This document shows positions 43,880 to 56,462 of a stretch of DNA of 64,000 bases, in pieces; position 1 is the stretch's first letter; the number at the start of each line of letters is the position of its first letter. The stretch comes from Sabellastarte sp. h YS-2021 (taxonomy: Eukaryota > Annelida > Polychaeta > Sabellida > Sabellidae): NCBI GenBank assembly GCA_964017235.1, contig OZ024931.1, forward strand, positions 94,521,721-94,585,720, in the 5' to 3' direction. Made by a program: the position numbers and the translations under genes. The notes beneath the pieces were generated by a model. That model had not been told where the DNA came from, did no database searches, and saw nothing but the letters and a program-made list of their open reading frames with translations.

Positions 43880-44830
43880 GTGACAGGCTTGCATGATTTT
43901 GATCCACCAAAACCCCACCGTATAAGGCCTTTGAGGCCGTGAAGGCCCTAATGTCATGCGCTTAAACTTGGACCAAGTCCAAGGCTGATGATGTGCTTGT
44001 TTGAAAACAAAGTAAGATAGTTATTTTAACCAAGAAGAGAGGGTAGTGGGTCTGATGTCTGAGGTGTGTCCTTTTTAGAAGGAAATAAATGGTAGGGATC
44101 AAGACCCTGTCAGGTCTTTGGTTCGATCCAGATAATACCTCAGGGCCCGTACCGGACACAAGGTCCTGACTTCTTGAATTGTCTATCTGCAATAGTAGTC
44201 AAGGCAGGAATAGTCACCGGAGACACACTTTGAGAACCTTCTCTTGCTAGTTGGTTTTTGGCTATAAAATCTGAAGAGGGGAACAAAGTAATCTTTTCCT
44301 ACTGGTTTAAATTAGATACTTGTTTGCAATGCAGGCGTGGATTTCGCTGTGGTGCTTGCTGCAGGCCAAAGCTAGCAAGAAAGCAGTTTTAGAGATAAGA
44401 TGTTTGAGGACTGTGTCTTTCATAGGGTCAAACGGTGCTTGTGTGAGCTCAATAAGCACGACAGAAAAGGTTCCATTTTGGAAGATTCCAGGAACTTAGG
44501 GATGATCCCTGAAAAAAGTGGAGAGTAGCCTGTTAAGGTCTGAGCTGGGAGAATATGGTGCCCCACTGGGCCCAAGGTGTCAACAATGGCTGTCCTGTAA
44601 CCATCAATGGTCGAAGGGAGCCTGTTAGAACTTGGTATAGGTACACGAAAAAATCTCAGACTTCTTTCACAGAGGGAGTGGAGAAGTCCACCGAATATTC
44701 TCAAATAGGGCCCACTGGACTTGCAGATGGTCATTGTTGATGACCTTTGAGGGGCAGAAATTTTCTCGGCCACCTCCACAGAGAAGACTTGTTCTTGGAG
44801 CTGTCCACTCCTAGACACCAGGCGCTGAGG
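43880..44830 (-). pseudogene. DIRS-F tyrosine recombinase remnant
   Basis: Minus-strand fragments: VAEKISAPQRSSTMTICKSS, LPSTIDGYRTAIVDTLG (~44640-44570), LCPVRALRYYLDRTKDL (~44160-44110), HDIRAFTASKALYGG (~43957-43915) and SLETSHTFTTIFLKDL. The H-x-x-R box is kept, but the position of the nucleophilic Tyr (TQFYLKDL in copy B) reads Phe, so it would be inactive. Confidence 0.7.
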
Positions 44831-46150
44831 TTTAGATGTTGTGGCTTGCTGTGAAGCACATAATTGTGGGACTGTTTGAGAAGAGTTGTTGACACTAGAA
44901 GCTGAAGTGGGATCTCTGTTGAGAGCTGCACTAGGTCCCAAAACCAGGGCATCCCTGGCCAGCCTGGGGTTATTACAATGATCAGGCAAATAAACTGCCT
45001 GATTTTGGATCTCCTTGTGAAAGAGAGCTGTAGGAGGGTAAGCATAAGCAGTGAGACCCGACCAATTATGTTTAGGGCATCTGTGTCCAAGCATTTTGTT
45101 CTGGGACTGGAGACCCATATAGTGGAAGATTGTGGTTCAGATGAGTGGCAAATAGATCTATATTAGGGGTGACCACTTAGTCAGATCTGTTGAACACCTG
45201 TGGATGCGGAGACCACTCTGTTGATTGAACTGGGTTCGACCTGGACAAAAGGTCGGCCATCACATTCAGACACCCAGAATGTGTCTGGCTTTAAGGTCAT
45301 CTGGTAATGATGGCACAGGTCATGATCTTCCACAGGAGACCACACATCTCCGCCGAGAGGGTTCTTTCTTGTTTGTTGATATAGGCTACCACTGTTGAGT
45401 TGTCCATTGCAACCAACACCATTTGGTTGACACTGGACCATGAAAATTTCAAGGACCAGAGAAACCGCCTTCAACTCTAGAACATTTATGTGTAGCCTTT
45501 TTTCCCTGTCGGACCACAGACCCTTGTAGATGCTTGCTCTAAGTGAGAGCCCCAGCCTTCATCTGAGGCGTCTGTAAAGAGTTGATCCTGTGATCTTGGG
45601 ATAAAGGTCTGCATCTTTCATCATGTTTGAGGGACTTGCCACCACTCTAGGTGAGCTGAAAAGGACCCTGTCCAAGGAAAGAGGTTGTGCAATGACTGAG
45701 GATATCTCTAGTGCTCCTTAAGGTGAAACTGAAAAGGGCCTCATGTGAAGGCGTCCCTCCAGAACCATTTCCTCTGCTGCGGCAAGCAAACCAATTGGCG
45801 ACATCAAACATCCTGAAGTCAAAAACATGTTTGACTTTAAGTGTAGGATCAAATCCTGAAAATTGAGCCATCTCTCTGAGAGGGTTAAGAGGGGCTAAAT
45901 CTTGGTGAAATTCGTAGCCCATGAACGGAAACACCTGAGTAGGCGGAGTTCGGACTTCTGATTTATTATCCACTATAAGGACTCTGTCAGGAACTTCCTT
46001 GAGCTTGGAGGACGGGAATGAGAAAGTACGCGTCTGACAGGTCTATCGACGACACCCATTCCCCTGGAATCAGAGAGGCCCCGATGGACTCTGGAGTTTC
46101 CATTTGAACCTTTCTACAAGTAGGAAGGGGGGAACCTGCTTATGTCTGTC
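44831..46150 (-). pseudogene. DIRS-F RT-RNase H remnant
   Basis: On the minus strand: VFPFMGYEFHQDLAPLNPLR (~45930-45870, RT C-terminal block), a short RNase H trace with NSGSLYQQTRKNPLG (~45400) and SECDGRPFVQVEPSS, then DALNI, TAYAYPPTALFHKEI, and IVITPGWPGMPWFWDLVQL (~44980-44930). The last is the same DIRS C-terminal motif seen in copies A-C. Many frame breaks. Confidence 0.7.
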
Positions 46151-47140
46151 ATTGGTCGCCACCCTTGGTGAGGCTTTGGGATTAGGAACAGGAGATTGTA
46201 AAAACCAGAGAGACACACACCGTCTTCACCTTGAGTGAGGTCAAAAACGACCTCTGGAGCCTCTGCTACTCGATTTCCCCCTACCTGGGGAAAATGATGG
46301 ATACTGCTTGGAATGGAACGGCCCCGAATGGGGTGTTTCCTGTAGGAGCCTCTAGAAGTGGGGAGCGTGAAAGGGCTGATTTGATAGGGCCTAAAGCCTA
46401 AGTGTTTTTACAGGTACCTTGAGGAGGAACTCCTGTCCCTCCTAAACTAATTGTGAAAGGGGAACTCTTAAGTTCTTAAGATCTGGTATCTCCTCTGAAT
46501 TCCCCATAATCATTCTTGCTGCTTATATGCACCCTTAAATTGAGTTTGACCCATCTGAAAGTAGCCTTGCTACTGTCTGAACAGATTTCCATGACCAGGT
46601 TGCACTCAGAAAGAACCTAGTAAAGAGCAGTCTGAAGTTCAAACTCATGACTATCAGAAGGGAGATACAGATTTGAAAACTTGTAGTTTGTCTTCAGATA
46701 AAAGACAGTGTTGTCCCAATAGAACTGCCTAAGATTGGGAGCAGGGGGTTTAATAGCAGCCACCGAATCCTCTAAATCTTAAACTAGCATATTTAGTTGA
46801 GGAAAAACTGAAGAACCCTTGGGCCTAAGCTCTTGTTGGCCTGCTACATGATTCAAAGTTCAGACTGGAAGAGGACCTAGGCATACTGTCCCTGGGGACA
46901 GGGTGGTTAAAAAAACGGGTAATCTTGAAGTCCTCGGTATGTCCTGAGGGAAGTCAAACAAGTCTACTTCCTTATAAAAATACAGGAACTGGTTTGAAAA
47001 CTGTTCAGAAGAAGCTCTTTGGCTTTGAGGAATTTTTGACTTGCATAGATAACATGGATTCCTCTAATGTGTCTGAACTAAATATCATCCAAGAGTCTTC
47101 AGATGCAGCAGCAAAATACTTGGACAGGCCCATGTACTAG

Positions 47141-47644
47141 GGACCCAAGGGTAGGGATCCGAGAGGACTGAGACCCAAGGTTAGGTGTCCGAGACCTTAG
47201 GTTAGAGCCCGAGAGGGCCGAGAACCTAGGTTAGGGGCCCGAGAGCTGAGACCTGAGATCTCTACCTATAATACCCTTTGCTTTTGAGGGCCAACAAAAG
47301 TCCTTGCTTTAAGTCGAATAAACGTCCCTGGCTGCCACCTTGTTTTTTCCCAAAATATTCCCAGGCAAGATTTTATGGTTATGAATATATCCTGCAAATT
47401 TGAGAAGGCTAGGTATAATATTTTTTTTTTGTTAGAGCAGTAACAGCCAATAATAAAGGAGGTATATAGCCTCGCAGTCTAAGGTACCATTTTGAGTCAT
47501 TTTAGCAGGCCTAAGGTGACCTTGAAAACAATAGCCAAGGTCAACAAACTGGATGCTGGTACTCCATCATGTACTCAACCTCCAAAGCCATTTTCAATAG
47601 TTTCCATGCAATATAGTCAGCATTAAGTGTGAAAATATCTCCAA
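47141..47644. repeat. Purine-rich short tandem repeat and repeat debris
   Basis: 47140-47270 holds about five units of a ~27-bp purine-rich repeat (GAGACCCAAGGTTAGG.GTCCGAGAG). 47340-47480 is an inverted match to the family X segment at 10290-10420 (CAGGCAAGATTTTATGGTTA, TTTGAGAAGGCTAGGTATAATATTTTT). Confidence 0.6.
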
Positions 47645-50600
47645 ACAAGAGGAGAGTGCCCGTGAACGGGCACTGTGTCAGCTGACTGAATGTTTTTGAT
47701 TTGTGATGGTGGTAATGAGAGGAAAGCATAATTATCAGGGAAAGGGCTGTACAGAAATACAGTAAATGGTAACTGAACAGCATGTTCAAAAGATATTCCG
47801 AAGCTGACAGAAAAAAAGGACAAAAAAGTTGTGCCCTGCAAATGGTATTATGATATAAAGTAACAAGGTAATTGTTTAAGGGTAAAAAGTAGGTTAAAAA
47901 TATTTAAAGAAATACTATAAATGCAATATCCTCGTTCGACCATGAAGAAGGGGTCCAAAGGTCAAATCTGACCATACCAAAAGATTCCCAGCCAAAGAAT
48001 TTAGGATGGTTTACCATCCCAAACCTCTCGGACCAATAATAAGTGAGTCATAGGCACTTTTTAAGTTTGGCTATCCTTGTTTGACCTTGACGGAGGGGTC
48101 CAAGGTCAAATCCGACCACACAAAAAAATTCCCAGCCCATGATTTCCTGTAGCTTGTTTACCATCCCAAACCTGTAGGACCAATAATAAGCGAGTTCTAA
48201 GCAATTGTAAGTTTGGCTATCCTCAATTGACCTTGAAGGAGGGGTCCCAGGTGAAATCTGACCACACCAAAAGATTCCCAGCCCATGATTTTCTATAGGT
48301 TGGTTTTCCATTCCAAACCTCTAGGACCAATAATAAGCGAGTTATAAGCACTTTTAAGTTTGGCGATCCTCATTTGACCTTGAAGGAGGGGTCCAAGGTG
48401 AAATCCGACCACACCAAAAGATTCCCAGCCCATGATTTTCTATAGGTTGGTTTTCCATTCCAAACCTCTAGGACCAATAATAAGCGAGTTATAAGCACTT
48501 TTAAGTTTGGCTATCCTCATTTGACCTTGAAGGAGGGGTCCAAGGTGAAATCCGACCACACCAAAAAATTCCCAGCTCATGATTTTCTATAGGTTGGTTT
48601 TCATTCCAAACCTCTAGGACCAATAATAAGCGAGTTATAAGCACTTTTATGTTTGGCTATCCTCATTTGACCTTGAAGGAGGGTTCCAAGGTCAAATCGG
48701 ACCATATTAACAGATTCCCAGCCCATGATTTCCTACAGGTTGGATACAATGATTTACTCAACAGTGAGAACCTGAAAGAAGCTATTGCTCAGCTATGCCA
48801 TGACATAGAGGTCTGCAATTTCACTATGTTATAGCTGACCAAAACGTCTGTGAATAACATATTTAACAAAATACTCTAAATGTAATAGTTTTCAAGTTAC
48901 TACTGATTTACTCAAGAGTGAGAACCTCAAAGTAACTATTACTCAGCTATGCAATGAGCTACATGTCTGAATTTTTGCTCTGTTATAGCTGACCTAAAAG
49001 TAGGTGAACAACATATTTAAGCAAAATACTGTAAATGCAATAGTTTTCAAGTTACAACTGATTTACTTAATAGTGAGAAGCTGAAAATAGCTATTGCTCC
49101 GCTATGCCATGAGCTATAGGTCTGTAATTTCACTATGTTATAGCTAACCCAAAAGTAGGTGAACAATATATTTTAACAAAATACTCCAAATGCAATATTT
49201 TTCAAGTTATAGCCGATTTACTCAACAGTCAGTGCCTGAGAATAGCTATTGCTCAGTTGTGCCATGAGCTACAGGTCTGTAATTTCACTATGTTATAGCT
49301 GACCCAAAAGTAGCTGAATAACATATTTGCACAAATTTCTGTAAAGGCAATAGTTCCAATTACAACTGATTTACTCAACAGTGAGAACTTCAAAGTAGCT
49401 ATTACTCAGCTATGCAATGAGCCACAGGTCTGGAACTTCACTATGTTATAGCTGACCCCAAAATAGGTGAATAACATATTGCAACAAAATACTCTAAATG
49501 CAATAGTTTCCAAGTTATAAGTGATTTACTCAACAGTGATAACCTAAAAGTAGCTATTACTCAGCTATGCCATGAGCTACAGGTCTGAAATTTTACTATG
49601 TTATAGCTGACCCAAAAGTAGCTGAATAACATATTTATACTAAATTCTCTAAATGCAATAGTTTTCAAATTATAAGTGATTTGCTCAACATTGAGAACTT
49701 CAAAGTAGCTATTACTCAGCTATGCAATGAGTCACAGGTCTGGAACTTCACTATGTTATAGCTGACCCCAAAATAGGTGAATAACATATTGAAACAAAAT
49801 ACTCTAAATGCAATAATTTCCAAGTTATAAGCGATTTACTCAACAGTGATAACCTCAAAGTAGCTATTACTCAGCTATGCCATGAGCTACAGGTCTGAAA
49901 TTTTACTATGTTATAGCTGACCCAAAAGTAGGTGAACAACATATTTAAGCAAAATACTGTACATGCAATAGTTTTCAAGTTACAACTGATTTACTCAATA
50001 GTGATGACCTAAAAGTAGCTATTACTCAGCTATGCCATGAGCTACAGATCTGAAATTTTACTATGTTATAGCTGACCCAAAAGTAGCTGAATAACATATT
50101 TATACTAAATTCTCTAAATGCAATAGTTTTGCAATTACAACTGATTTACTCAATAGTGAGAACCTCAAAGTAGTTATTACTCAGCTATGCAATGAGCTAC
50201 AGGTCTGAAATTTTACTATGTTATAGCTGACCCAAAAGTAGGTGAACAACATATTTAAGCAAAATACTGTAAATGCAATAGTTTTCAAGTTACAACTGAT
50301 TTACTCAATAGTGATGACCTAAAAGTAGCTATTACTCAGCTATGCCATGAGCTACAGGTCTGAAATTTTACTATGTTATAGCTGACCCAAAAGTAGCTGA
50401 ATAACATATTTATACGAAATTCTGTAAATGCAATAGTTTTCCAATTTCAACTGATTTACTCAATAGTGAGAACTTCAAAGTAGCTATTACTCAGCTGTGC
50501 CATGACCTACAGATCTGAAATTTCACTATGTTATAACTGGCCCAAAAGTAGCTGAATAACATATTTATACGAAATTCTCTAAATGCAATAGTTTTGCAAT

Positions 50601-52098
50601 TACAACTGATTTACTCAATAGTGAGAACCTCAAAGTAGCTATTACTCAGCTATGCCATGAGCTACAGGTCTGAAATTTTACTATGTTATAGCTGACCCAA
50701 AAGTAGGTGAACAACATATTTAAGCAAAATACTGTAAATGCAATAGTTTTCAAGTTACAACTGATTTACTCAATAGTGATGACCTAAAAGTAGCTATTAC
50801 TCAGCTATGCCATGAGCTACAGGTCTGAAATTTTACTATGTTATAGCTGACCCAAAAGTAGCTGAATAACATATTTATACGAAATACTCTAAATGCAATA
50901 GTTTTCCAATTACAACTGATTTACTCAATAGTGAGAACTTTAAAGTAGCTATTACTCAGCTATGCCATGACCTACAGATCTGAAATTTCACTATGTTATA
51001 GCTGGCCCAAAAGTAGCTGAATAACATATTTATACGAAATTCTCTAAATGCAATAGGTTTTAAGTTACAAGTGATTTACTCAATAGTGAGAACTTCAAAG
51101 TAGCTATTACTCAGCTATGCAATGAGCCACAGATCTGAAACTTCACTATGTTATAGCTGATCCCAAAATAGGTGAATAACATATTGAAACAAAATACTGT
51201 AAATGCAATAGTTTCCAAGTTATAAGCGATTTACTCAACAGTGATAACCTAAAAGTAGCTATTACTCAGCTATGCCATGAAGTACAGGTCTGAAATTTTA
51301 CTATGTTATAGCTGACCCAAAACTAGCTGAATAACATATTTATACGAAATTCTCTAAATGCAATAGTTTTGAAGTTATAAGCGATTTACTCAACAGTGAT
51401 AACCTAAAAGTAGCTATTACTCAGCTATGCCATGAGCTACAGGTCTAAAATTTTACTATGTTATAGCTGACCCAAAAGTAGCTGAATAACATATTTATAC
51501 GAGATTCTCTAAATGCAATAGTTTTTAAGTTACAAGTGATTTTACTCATGATGGAAGTTACTGAAAAGCCCAAAAGTAGCTATTACTCACTTAGCTATTG
51601 AGACAGGCACCCAACTTACTCACCATATTGTAGCTATGAAAAAAGTAGCTGAATAACATATTTTAACAAAATGCTCTAAATGCAACACTTTTCAAGTTAT
51701 AAATGATTTTGTGCATGATTTCATGAATTTTAATGCATTAAAAATTATTAAAAAAATTTATTAAAAAAAAAGTAAGACAGATCCAGGTCTCATACTCACA
51801 CAAGAGAATCTACCTGTGGCCTAGTACATATATGCAAGATATGAGAGAAATCCCTGCAATAGTCACTGAGAAAATTGTGATTAAGTGTTAAAATTTTCAC
51901 ACTTTTGGTGGGGGTACCCCCCTTGTAATGTCTCTAGCAAACAGACGAACAGACAGATTTGCATGCCTTGAACAATTTTTCATCCTCGATAGATAAGGTA
52001 TCTTTTTAAAAAAACAGCACGTCTCTAGGCCTTGTAGTTTTGGAGGAGAAGTTGTTCACGCGGACGTGTACACGTACGCGTACGCCCACGCCGCAGAG
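47645..52098 (-). mobile_element. Helentron-like element X2 with expanded 158-bp array
   Basis: Reverse copy of X1/X3. The 3' end is at 47645 (ACAAGAGGAG, then the perfect hairpin AGTGCCCGTGAACGGGCACT at 47655-47674 and GTCAGCTGAC). The ~146-bp array lies at ~47940-48740 and about 19 monomers of 158 bp at ~48760-51700, then the G+C-rich 5' part to 52098. The first ~40 nt of the 5' end are missing. At 4.45 kb it is the longest copy because of the array. Confidence 0.75.
48760..51700 (-). repeat. 158-bp satellite array within X2
   Basis: About 19 head-to-tail monomers. Higher-order structure is visible: a pair of monomer types (one with GGTGAACAACATATTTAAGC, one with GCTGAATAACATATTTATAC) alternates from ~49600 to 50900, giving a ~316-bp period. 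Confidence 0.75.
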
Positions 52099-52327
52099 GT
52101 ACTTTGGCGGTCTGTGGATGACCTTCAATGAAGAGCTTCAAGGTCAAATTTCTGCATGCTTACAGAGGACATATATATGAATAAAAACAAGAGTGTCCTG
52201 AGTGTAAATAGACACCAAAATGAACCCTCAATTAAATAAATTGGTTTATGCCAATTGGATGTATTGCCCCGATATTCGACATCCACCATTTCTCTCTCAT
52301 CTTTCTGTGATCAGAAATGGCTTCGTG

Positions 52328-53173
52328 CTATTTGAGGGAACACCATTCCAGAAGGGAGAACTGCATATCTTTAACAGAATGGCCCTGTTCTGTGAAGTGT
52401 TTAGAGACTGGGTTAATTCTGGAATCCTTAGGTTTAGATACAGACAGTCTATGTTCATAGATTCTTTTCCTGAACGGGCGTCCAGTTTCACCAACATAGT
52501 ATTTGTCACATTTTCTACATGTGATAAGGTATATGATATCACTGATCTCACAAGTTTGGTGAGGAGGGATACTGGTCAGGGGGTAAATTCTATGTGTGAA
52601 TTTACACTTGACCTGGGTGATAGGTGTTATAAGAGGACAATATGTACACTTTCCTAGTCGTGTACAATATGTGGGTCTAATTGTACGCTTCTGTACATTA
52701 GATGGGGGGTATGAAATCTGTGCTCTGGTTAACAGATTCCTAAGCTTGGGTAATTTTCTGAAACCCACTAATGGTTTATCTTTGAAGGTATTGACACAGT
52801 TATTGCTGTGTTCAATTATGTTCCAATTCGAGTGAATGAACTGTTTAATGTCTGGGTTACTGGGGTTGAAAATGGTTACCATGACAGGTGTGCTTGTCTT
52901 AGGTTTTTGTTTCACTGTTAATAATTCATCCTGTGTGAATTTGGCGGCTTTGAGCATGTGTTTTTTCAGAGCATGTAATGGGTAACCCTTATTAAGGTAA
53001 TACTCAATGAGTTTTATCCCATTGGTGATAAAATCGGCATTTTTGGTGCATATTCTCCTAATTCTGAGGAATTGCCCATAGGGACCCTTTGTGTGGCAGG
53101 GTTTGTGATGTGCCGATGTGTAGTGTAGATACAAGTGTGTATCTGTTGGTTTTTCATACAGGGTTGTGTACAA
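52328..53173 (-). pseudogene. Penelope-like RT C-terminus and GIY-YIG endonuclease domain
   Basis: A 281-codon open frame. After a thumb/linker region (GPYGQFLRIRRICTK, NKGYPLHALKKHMLKA) comes LGKCTYCPLI, part of the Cys-rich finger found in PLEs. Then comes the GIY-YIG nuclease: DIIYLITCRKCDKYYVGETG with the catalytic Arg in RPFRKRIYEHR, and NPVSKHFTEQGH. The GIY and YIG elements read IIY and YVG, within the PLE range. It nicks target DNA to prime reverse transcription. It is open throughout, but the upstream RT is frame-broken. Confidence 0.9.
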
Positions 53174-53214
53174 ATGTCTACTACTGTCTATTTTGACAGT
53201 GGTATCTAAAAAAT

Positions 53215-54175
53215 TTATGCTTTCAGTACTAGCTTCATGTGTAAACTTGATCTTATCATGGATGTTGTTAATGTATTTAATAAACCATCCAATTCTTCTT
53301 GACCATGGTTCCAGATCATAAAAATGTCATCAATGAAACGTAGCCAAAGTAAAGGTTGCTTATCCCAGCCTTTGAGGGCCCTAGTTTCGAACCTATCCAT
53401 GAATAAATTCGCATAAGTAGGTGCTAGAGCTGTTCCCATTGCAGTCCCCCCTGTCTGTAGGAAATGCTGATCATTAAATGTAAAGTTCATACTATGTAGC
53501 ACTAATCTTAGCAGTTGTAGGACATAAGGGCTTATTGGGTCCTTTGTCCTATCTTGTCTGAGGTGAGCTGCTACAGCCAGTATTCCCTCATGGTTTGAGA
53601 TATTGGTGTAGAGTGAAGAGACATCTAAAGTGACCAGTAAGGCTCCCTCAGGGTATTTGACCCAGTTGATTAAGTCTGCTAATGAAGTGCTGAGTGTCCC
53701 TTACATATGATTGAGTTTTGGGCACATAATCTTTAATATGGGCATCTACAAATTTGCTAATATTGCAGGTAGGGTGTCCTATGGAGCTGCAGATTGGTCT
53801 ACCTGGGACCTGTTTCTTGTGAATTTTCGGTAACAGGTAGAATTTGCCTGCCTTGGGATTCTTAATTTGAAGGTACTCAAAAGGTACATATCTTATTAGA
53901 TATGGAGAGTGTTGGGTCTTCTGTTAATTTGGTGTAGAAGTTCCTGTCACTAAGCTGTCTGTAACCTTCTCTTAAGTAGTCAGTAGTTTGCATCACTACT
54001 ATTGCTGACCCTTTGTCTGCTTTCTTAATAACAATTTCAGGATTGGAGCTTAGTTCTTTAAGGCCAATCCATTCTTGTTTGGTTAGGTTTTTGTTTGGAC
54101 TTGAATGTGTTCTACAATTTAATAAGTCCATTTTAAAAGCCCTTTTAAAACTATCTGTTTTATTAGGAGGGCTAG
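53215..54175 (-). pseudogene. Penelope-like reverse transcriptase core
   Basis: From 54175 down: WKPSPPNKTDSFKRAF, KQEWIGLKELSSNPEIVIKK, ADKGSAIVVMQTTDYLREGY, FYLLPKIHKKQVPGRPICSS (after a frame change near 53890), GGTAMGTALAPTYANLFMDR (~53450) and LWLRFIDDIFMIWNHG (~53340), which has the catalytic Asp pair. At least two frameshifts and stops lie between ~53880 and 53500. The ADKG and LPKIHK motifs identify Penelope rather than LINE RT. Confidence 0.9.
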
Positions 54176-54183
54176 GTTTCCAG

Positions 54184-56053
54184 TAGTGTTCTCAATAAAC
54201 CCTTTTTAGTGGGACCGGGTAAGTGGTGATTTCAACAGGCGGGTACCCGGGTACTCGTGCTGATGGGTGATAATAGCTGACACAACAAAAATCTACACAT
54301 TTACAGACTTAACACCCACACAAATAATGGGATCCAACCATTTACTTTATTTCTTGTCGGCCACATTTTTGGATTCAAAACAGTATAACACGGAAGAAAT
54401 GTTAAAAAATAGCATCAGAGATGCCCGTGCCCCACAGCCTGGGGAAATATATTTCAACACCATGAGATATAGAAGTAGTGTAACAGTACACAGTTCAAGA
54501 TACTTTCAGAGCAGTGTAAGTTATATTAAGGTCCAAATAATGCTTAAGTAGAGAAAATAAAATCTAAGGAAAAGAAATGTATATAAAGATGAAGAATTAA
54601 AACAAATTCAATAATAAAATGACAGCATTTATCAGTAAACCAAAAATGGCCGAATTATGGTTTAGATGTTTTGAATATTACCCATGGATACAGAAGTGGC
54701 AATACATTCAATGAATGCTTATGTGTGGTGTTGGAGAAAAGCCTGTGGCTCACTTGATGAAATTCCATCTGTTACAATGGGAACTTGCAAAAGGAAATTC
54801 TTAATGAATTTTAATATGACTTTAACAGTGCTTAATCTGCTTCAACAGACAGACCCAAAGGTGCAACAAGATTTTTTAAAGGTCAATACAGCAAGGTCAA
54901 AGGTCAATCAGTGTTACACCATGACGTGGCACACCTAAAACCCTCAACCAATGTCCCTACCAAGTATAAACTTCCTACACCTTACAGTCTCTGAGATATA
55001 ACCTGGACAAGATTTTATAGGTCAAGGTCGCTACAGCAAGGTCAATGGTCAAATCAAGGTCACATGACGTAGCACACCTACACCCCCTAACCAATGTCCC
55101 TAACAAGTATCAACTTCCTACACCTCTTACGGTTTCCAAGATATAGCCCAGACCAGGTATTATAGGTCAAGTTCACTACGGCAAGTACAAAGGTGAAATC
55201 AAGGTCACACCATGACGTTGCACACCTACTACCCCCACCCAATGTCCTCACCAAGTATCAACTTCCTACACCTTACAGTTGCTGAGATATAGCCCGGACA
55301 AGGTTTTATAGGTCAAGGTCACTACGGCAAGGTCAAAGGTCAAATCAAGGTCAGACCATGATGTTGCACACCTACAACTCCTGATCAATGTCCCTACCAA
55401 GTATCAACTTCCTACACTTTACAGTTGCTGAGATATAGCCAGGACAAGATTTTATAGGTCAAGGTCACTACGGCAAGGTCAAAAGTCAAATCAAGGTCAC
55501 ACCATGATGTTGCACACCTACAACTCCTAACCAATGTTCCTACCAAGTATCAACTTCCTACACCTTACGGTTTCCGAGATATAGCCCGGACAAGATTTTA
55601 TAGGTCAAGGTCACTACAGAAAGGTCAAAGGTCAAATCAAGGTCAGACCATGACGTTGCACACCTACACCCCCTAACCAATGTCCCTACCAAGTATCAAC
55701 TTCCTACACCTTGCAGTTTCCGAGATATAGCCCGGACAAGATTTTAAAGGTCAAGGTCACTACGGCAATGTCAAAGGTCAAATCAAGGTCAGACCATGAC
55801 GTTGCACACCTACAACCCCTAACTAATGTCCCTGCCAAGTATCAAATTCCTACACCTTATGTTGCCGAGATATAGCCCGGACAAGATTTTCAAACTCAAG
55901 GTCACTACGGCAAGGTCATAGGTCAAATCAAGGTCAGACTATGACGTTGCACACCTACACCCCCCAACCAATGTCCCTGCCAAGTATGAACTTCCTACAC
56001 CTTACGGTTTCTGAGATATAGCCCGGATATCCGGATACCCATTGAGATCACTA
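54184..56053 (+). mobile_element. hAT-like non-autonomous element H with 8-bp target duplication, inside the Penelope element
   Basis: 1870 bp bounded by perfect 8-bp repeats GTTTCCAG (54176-54183 and 56054-56061). The ends TAGTGTTCTCAAT and, inverted, TAGTGATCTCAAT form 13-bp terminal inverted repeats with one mismatch. Subterminal GTGATTTCAAC..GGGTACCCGGGTACTCG is shared with element G. It contains no transposase; about 60% of it is the ~146-bp array. The insertion split the PLE coding sequence after its ...NKSSW codons. Confidence 0.88.
54920..56030 (+). repeat. ~146-bp satellite array inside hAT H
   Basis: About 7.5 head-to-tail units at 144-149-bp spacing (CCCTACCAAGTATCAACTTC at ~54955, 55100, 55247, 55391, 55540, 55684, 55831, 55975). 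Each has TCAAGGTCACTACGGCAAGG, GGTCAAATCAAGGTCA, CCATGACGTTGCACACCTAC and GAGATATAGCCCGGACAAG. Related arrays are at 31360-31815 and, inverted, at 11930-12300. Confidence 0.9.
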
Positions 56054-56061
56054 GTTTCCAG

Positions 56062-56462
56062 CTAGATTTATTTTTGAAATTTTTATGAAATTCTTTGTAT
56101 GGGTCTGATTCTATTGTAGACTCATTGCACTCTGTTTTTGCATTGTCGTTCACAAAGTCTATTATGCTTTGAGATATGTTCACATCAGGGTGGTTTTCCT
56201 GTGGTTTGAAAAACTGCATTAGTTCCAATCTTCTATGGAACTCCTTAAAATCTTCCCAGATCTGAGATTTATCAGGTGCATTTGGTGTTGGGCAAAAAGT
56301 GAGTCCCTTCTCAAGTGCCCTGATTTGGTGTTCAGTTAGATGGACATTAGATAGATTGATCACATTGTGACCAATGTAGCTTTCAAATTTAGTGTCCTTA
56401 GGTAAGATGCCTGGTTGGGCATTTAGGGCTGCCAGTTCCAATTGCTCCTTGGTTAGCGCCAT
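56062..56462 (-). pseudogene. Penelope-like element ORF2 N-terminal region
   Basis: Met at 56462 (MALTKEQLELAALN) is chosen because the PLE-conserved block follows: VINLSNVHLTEHQIRALEKG, LTFCPTPNAPDKSQIWEDF and EFHRRLELMQFF. The open frame continues upstream to 56594, but that part has no family match. Coding sequence stops at the hAT target duplication (56054-56061) and resumes at 54175, so this is the 5' half of a split gene. Confidence 0.85.

Larger units (their letters stand above)
43570..47140 (-). mobile_element. DIRS-F: degenerate minus-strand DIRS element
   Basis: Reading the minus strand from ~47.1 kb downward: a gag-like remnant (no clear domain), RT fragments near 46.2-45.7 kb, RNase H/C-terminal module near 45.5-44.8 kb, and recombinase from 44.8 to 43.9 kb. 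The order is that of DIRS. Terminal repeats were not resolved. The family differs from A/B/D. Heavily decayed. Confidence 0.7.

Noticed and set aside
52220-52657. 145-codon open frame on the + strand
   Set aside because: It is the antisense of the Penelope GIY-YIG endonuclease frame, whose motifs are clear on the minus strand.
52150-54180. LINE-type non-LTR retrotransposon
   Set aside because: The RT motifs (ADKGSAIVV, LPKIHK, GTAMGTALAP) and the C-terminal GIY-YIG nuclease are those of Penelope-like elements.
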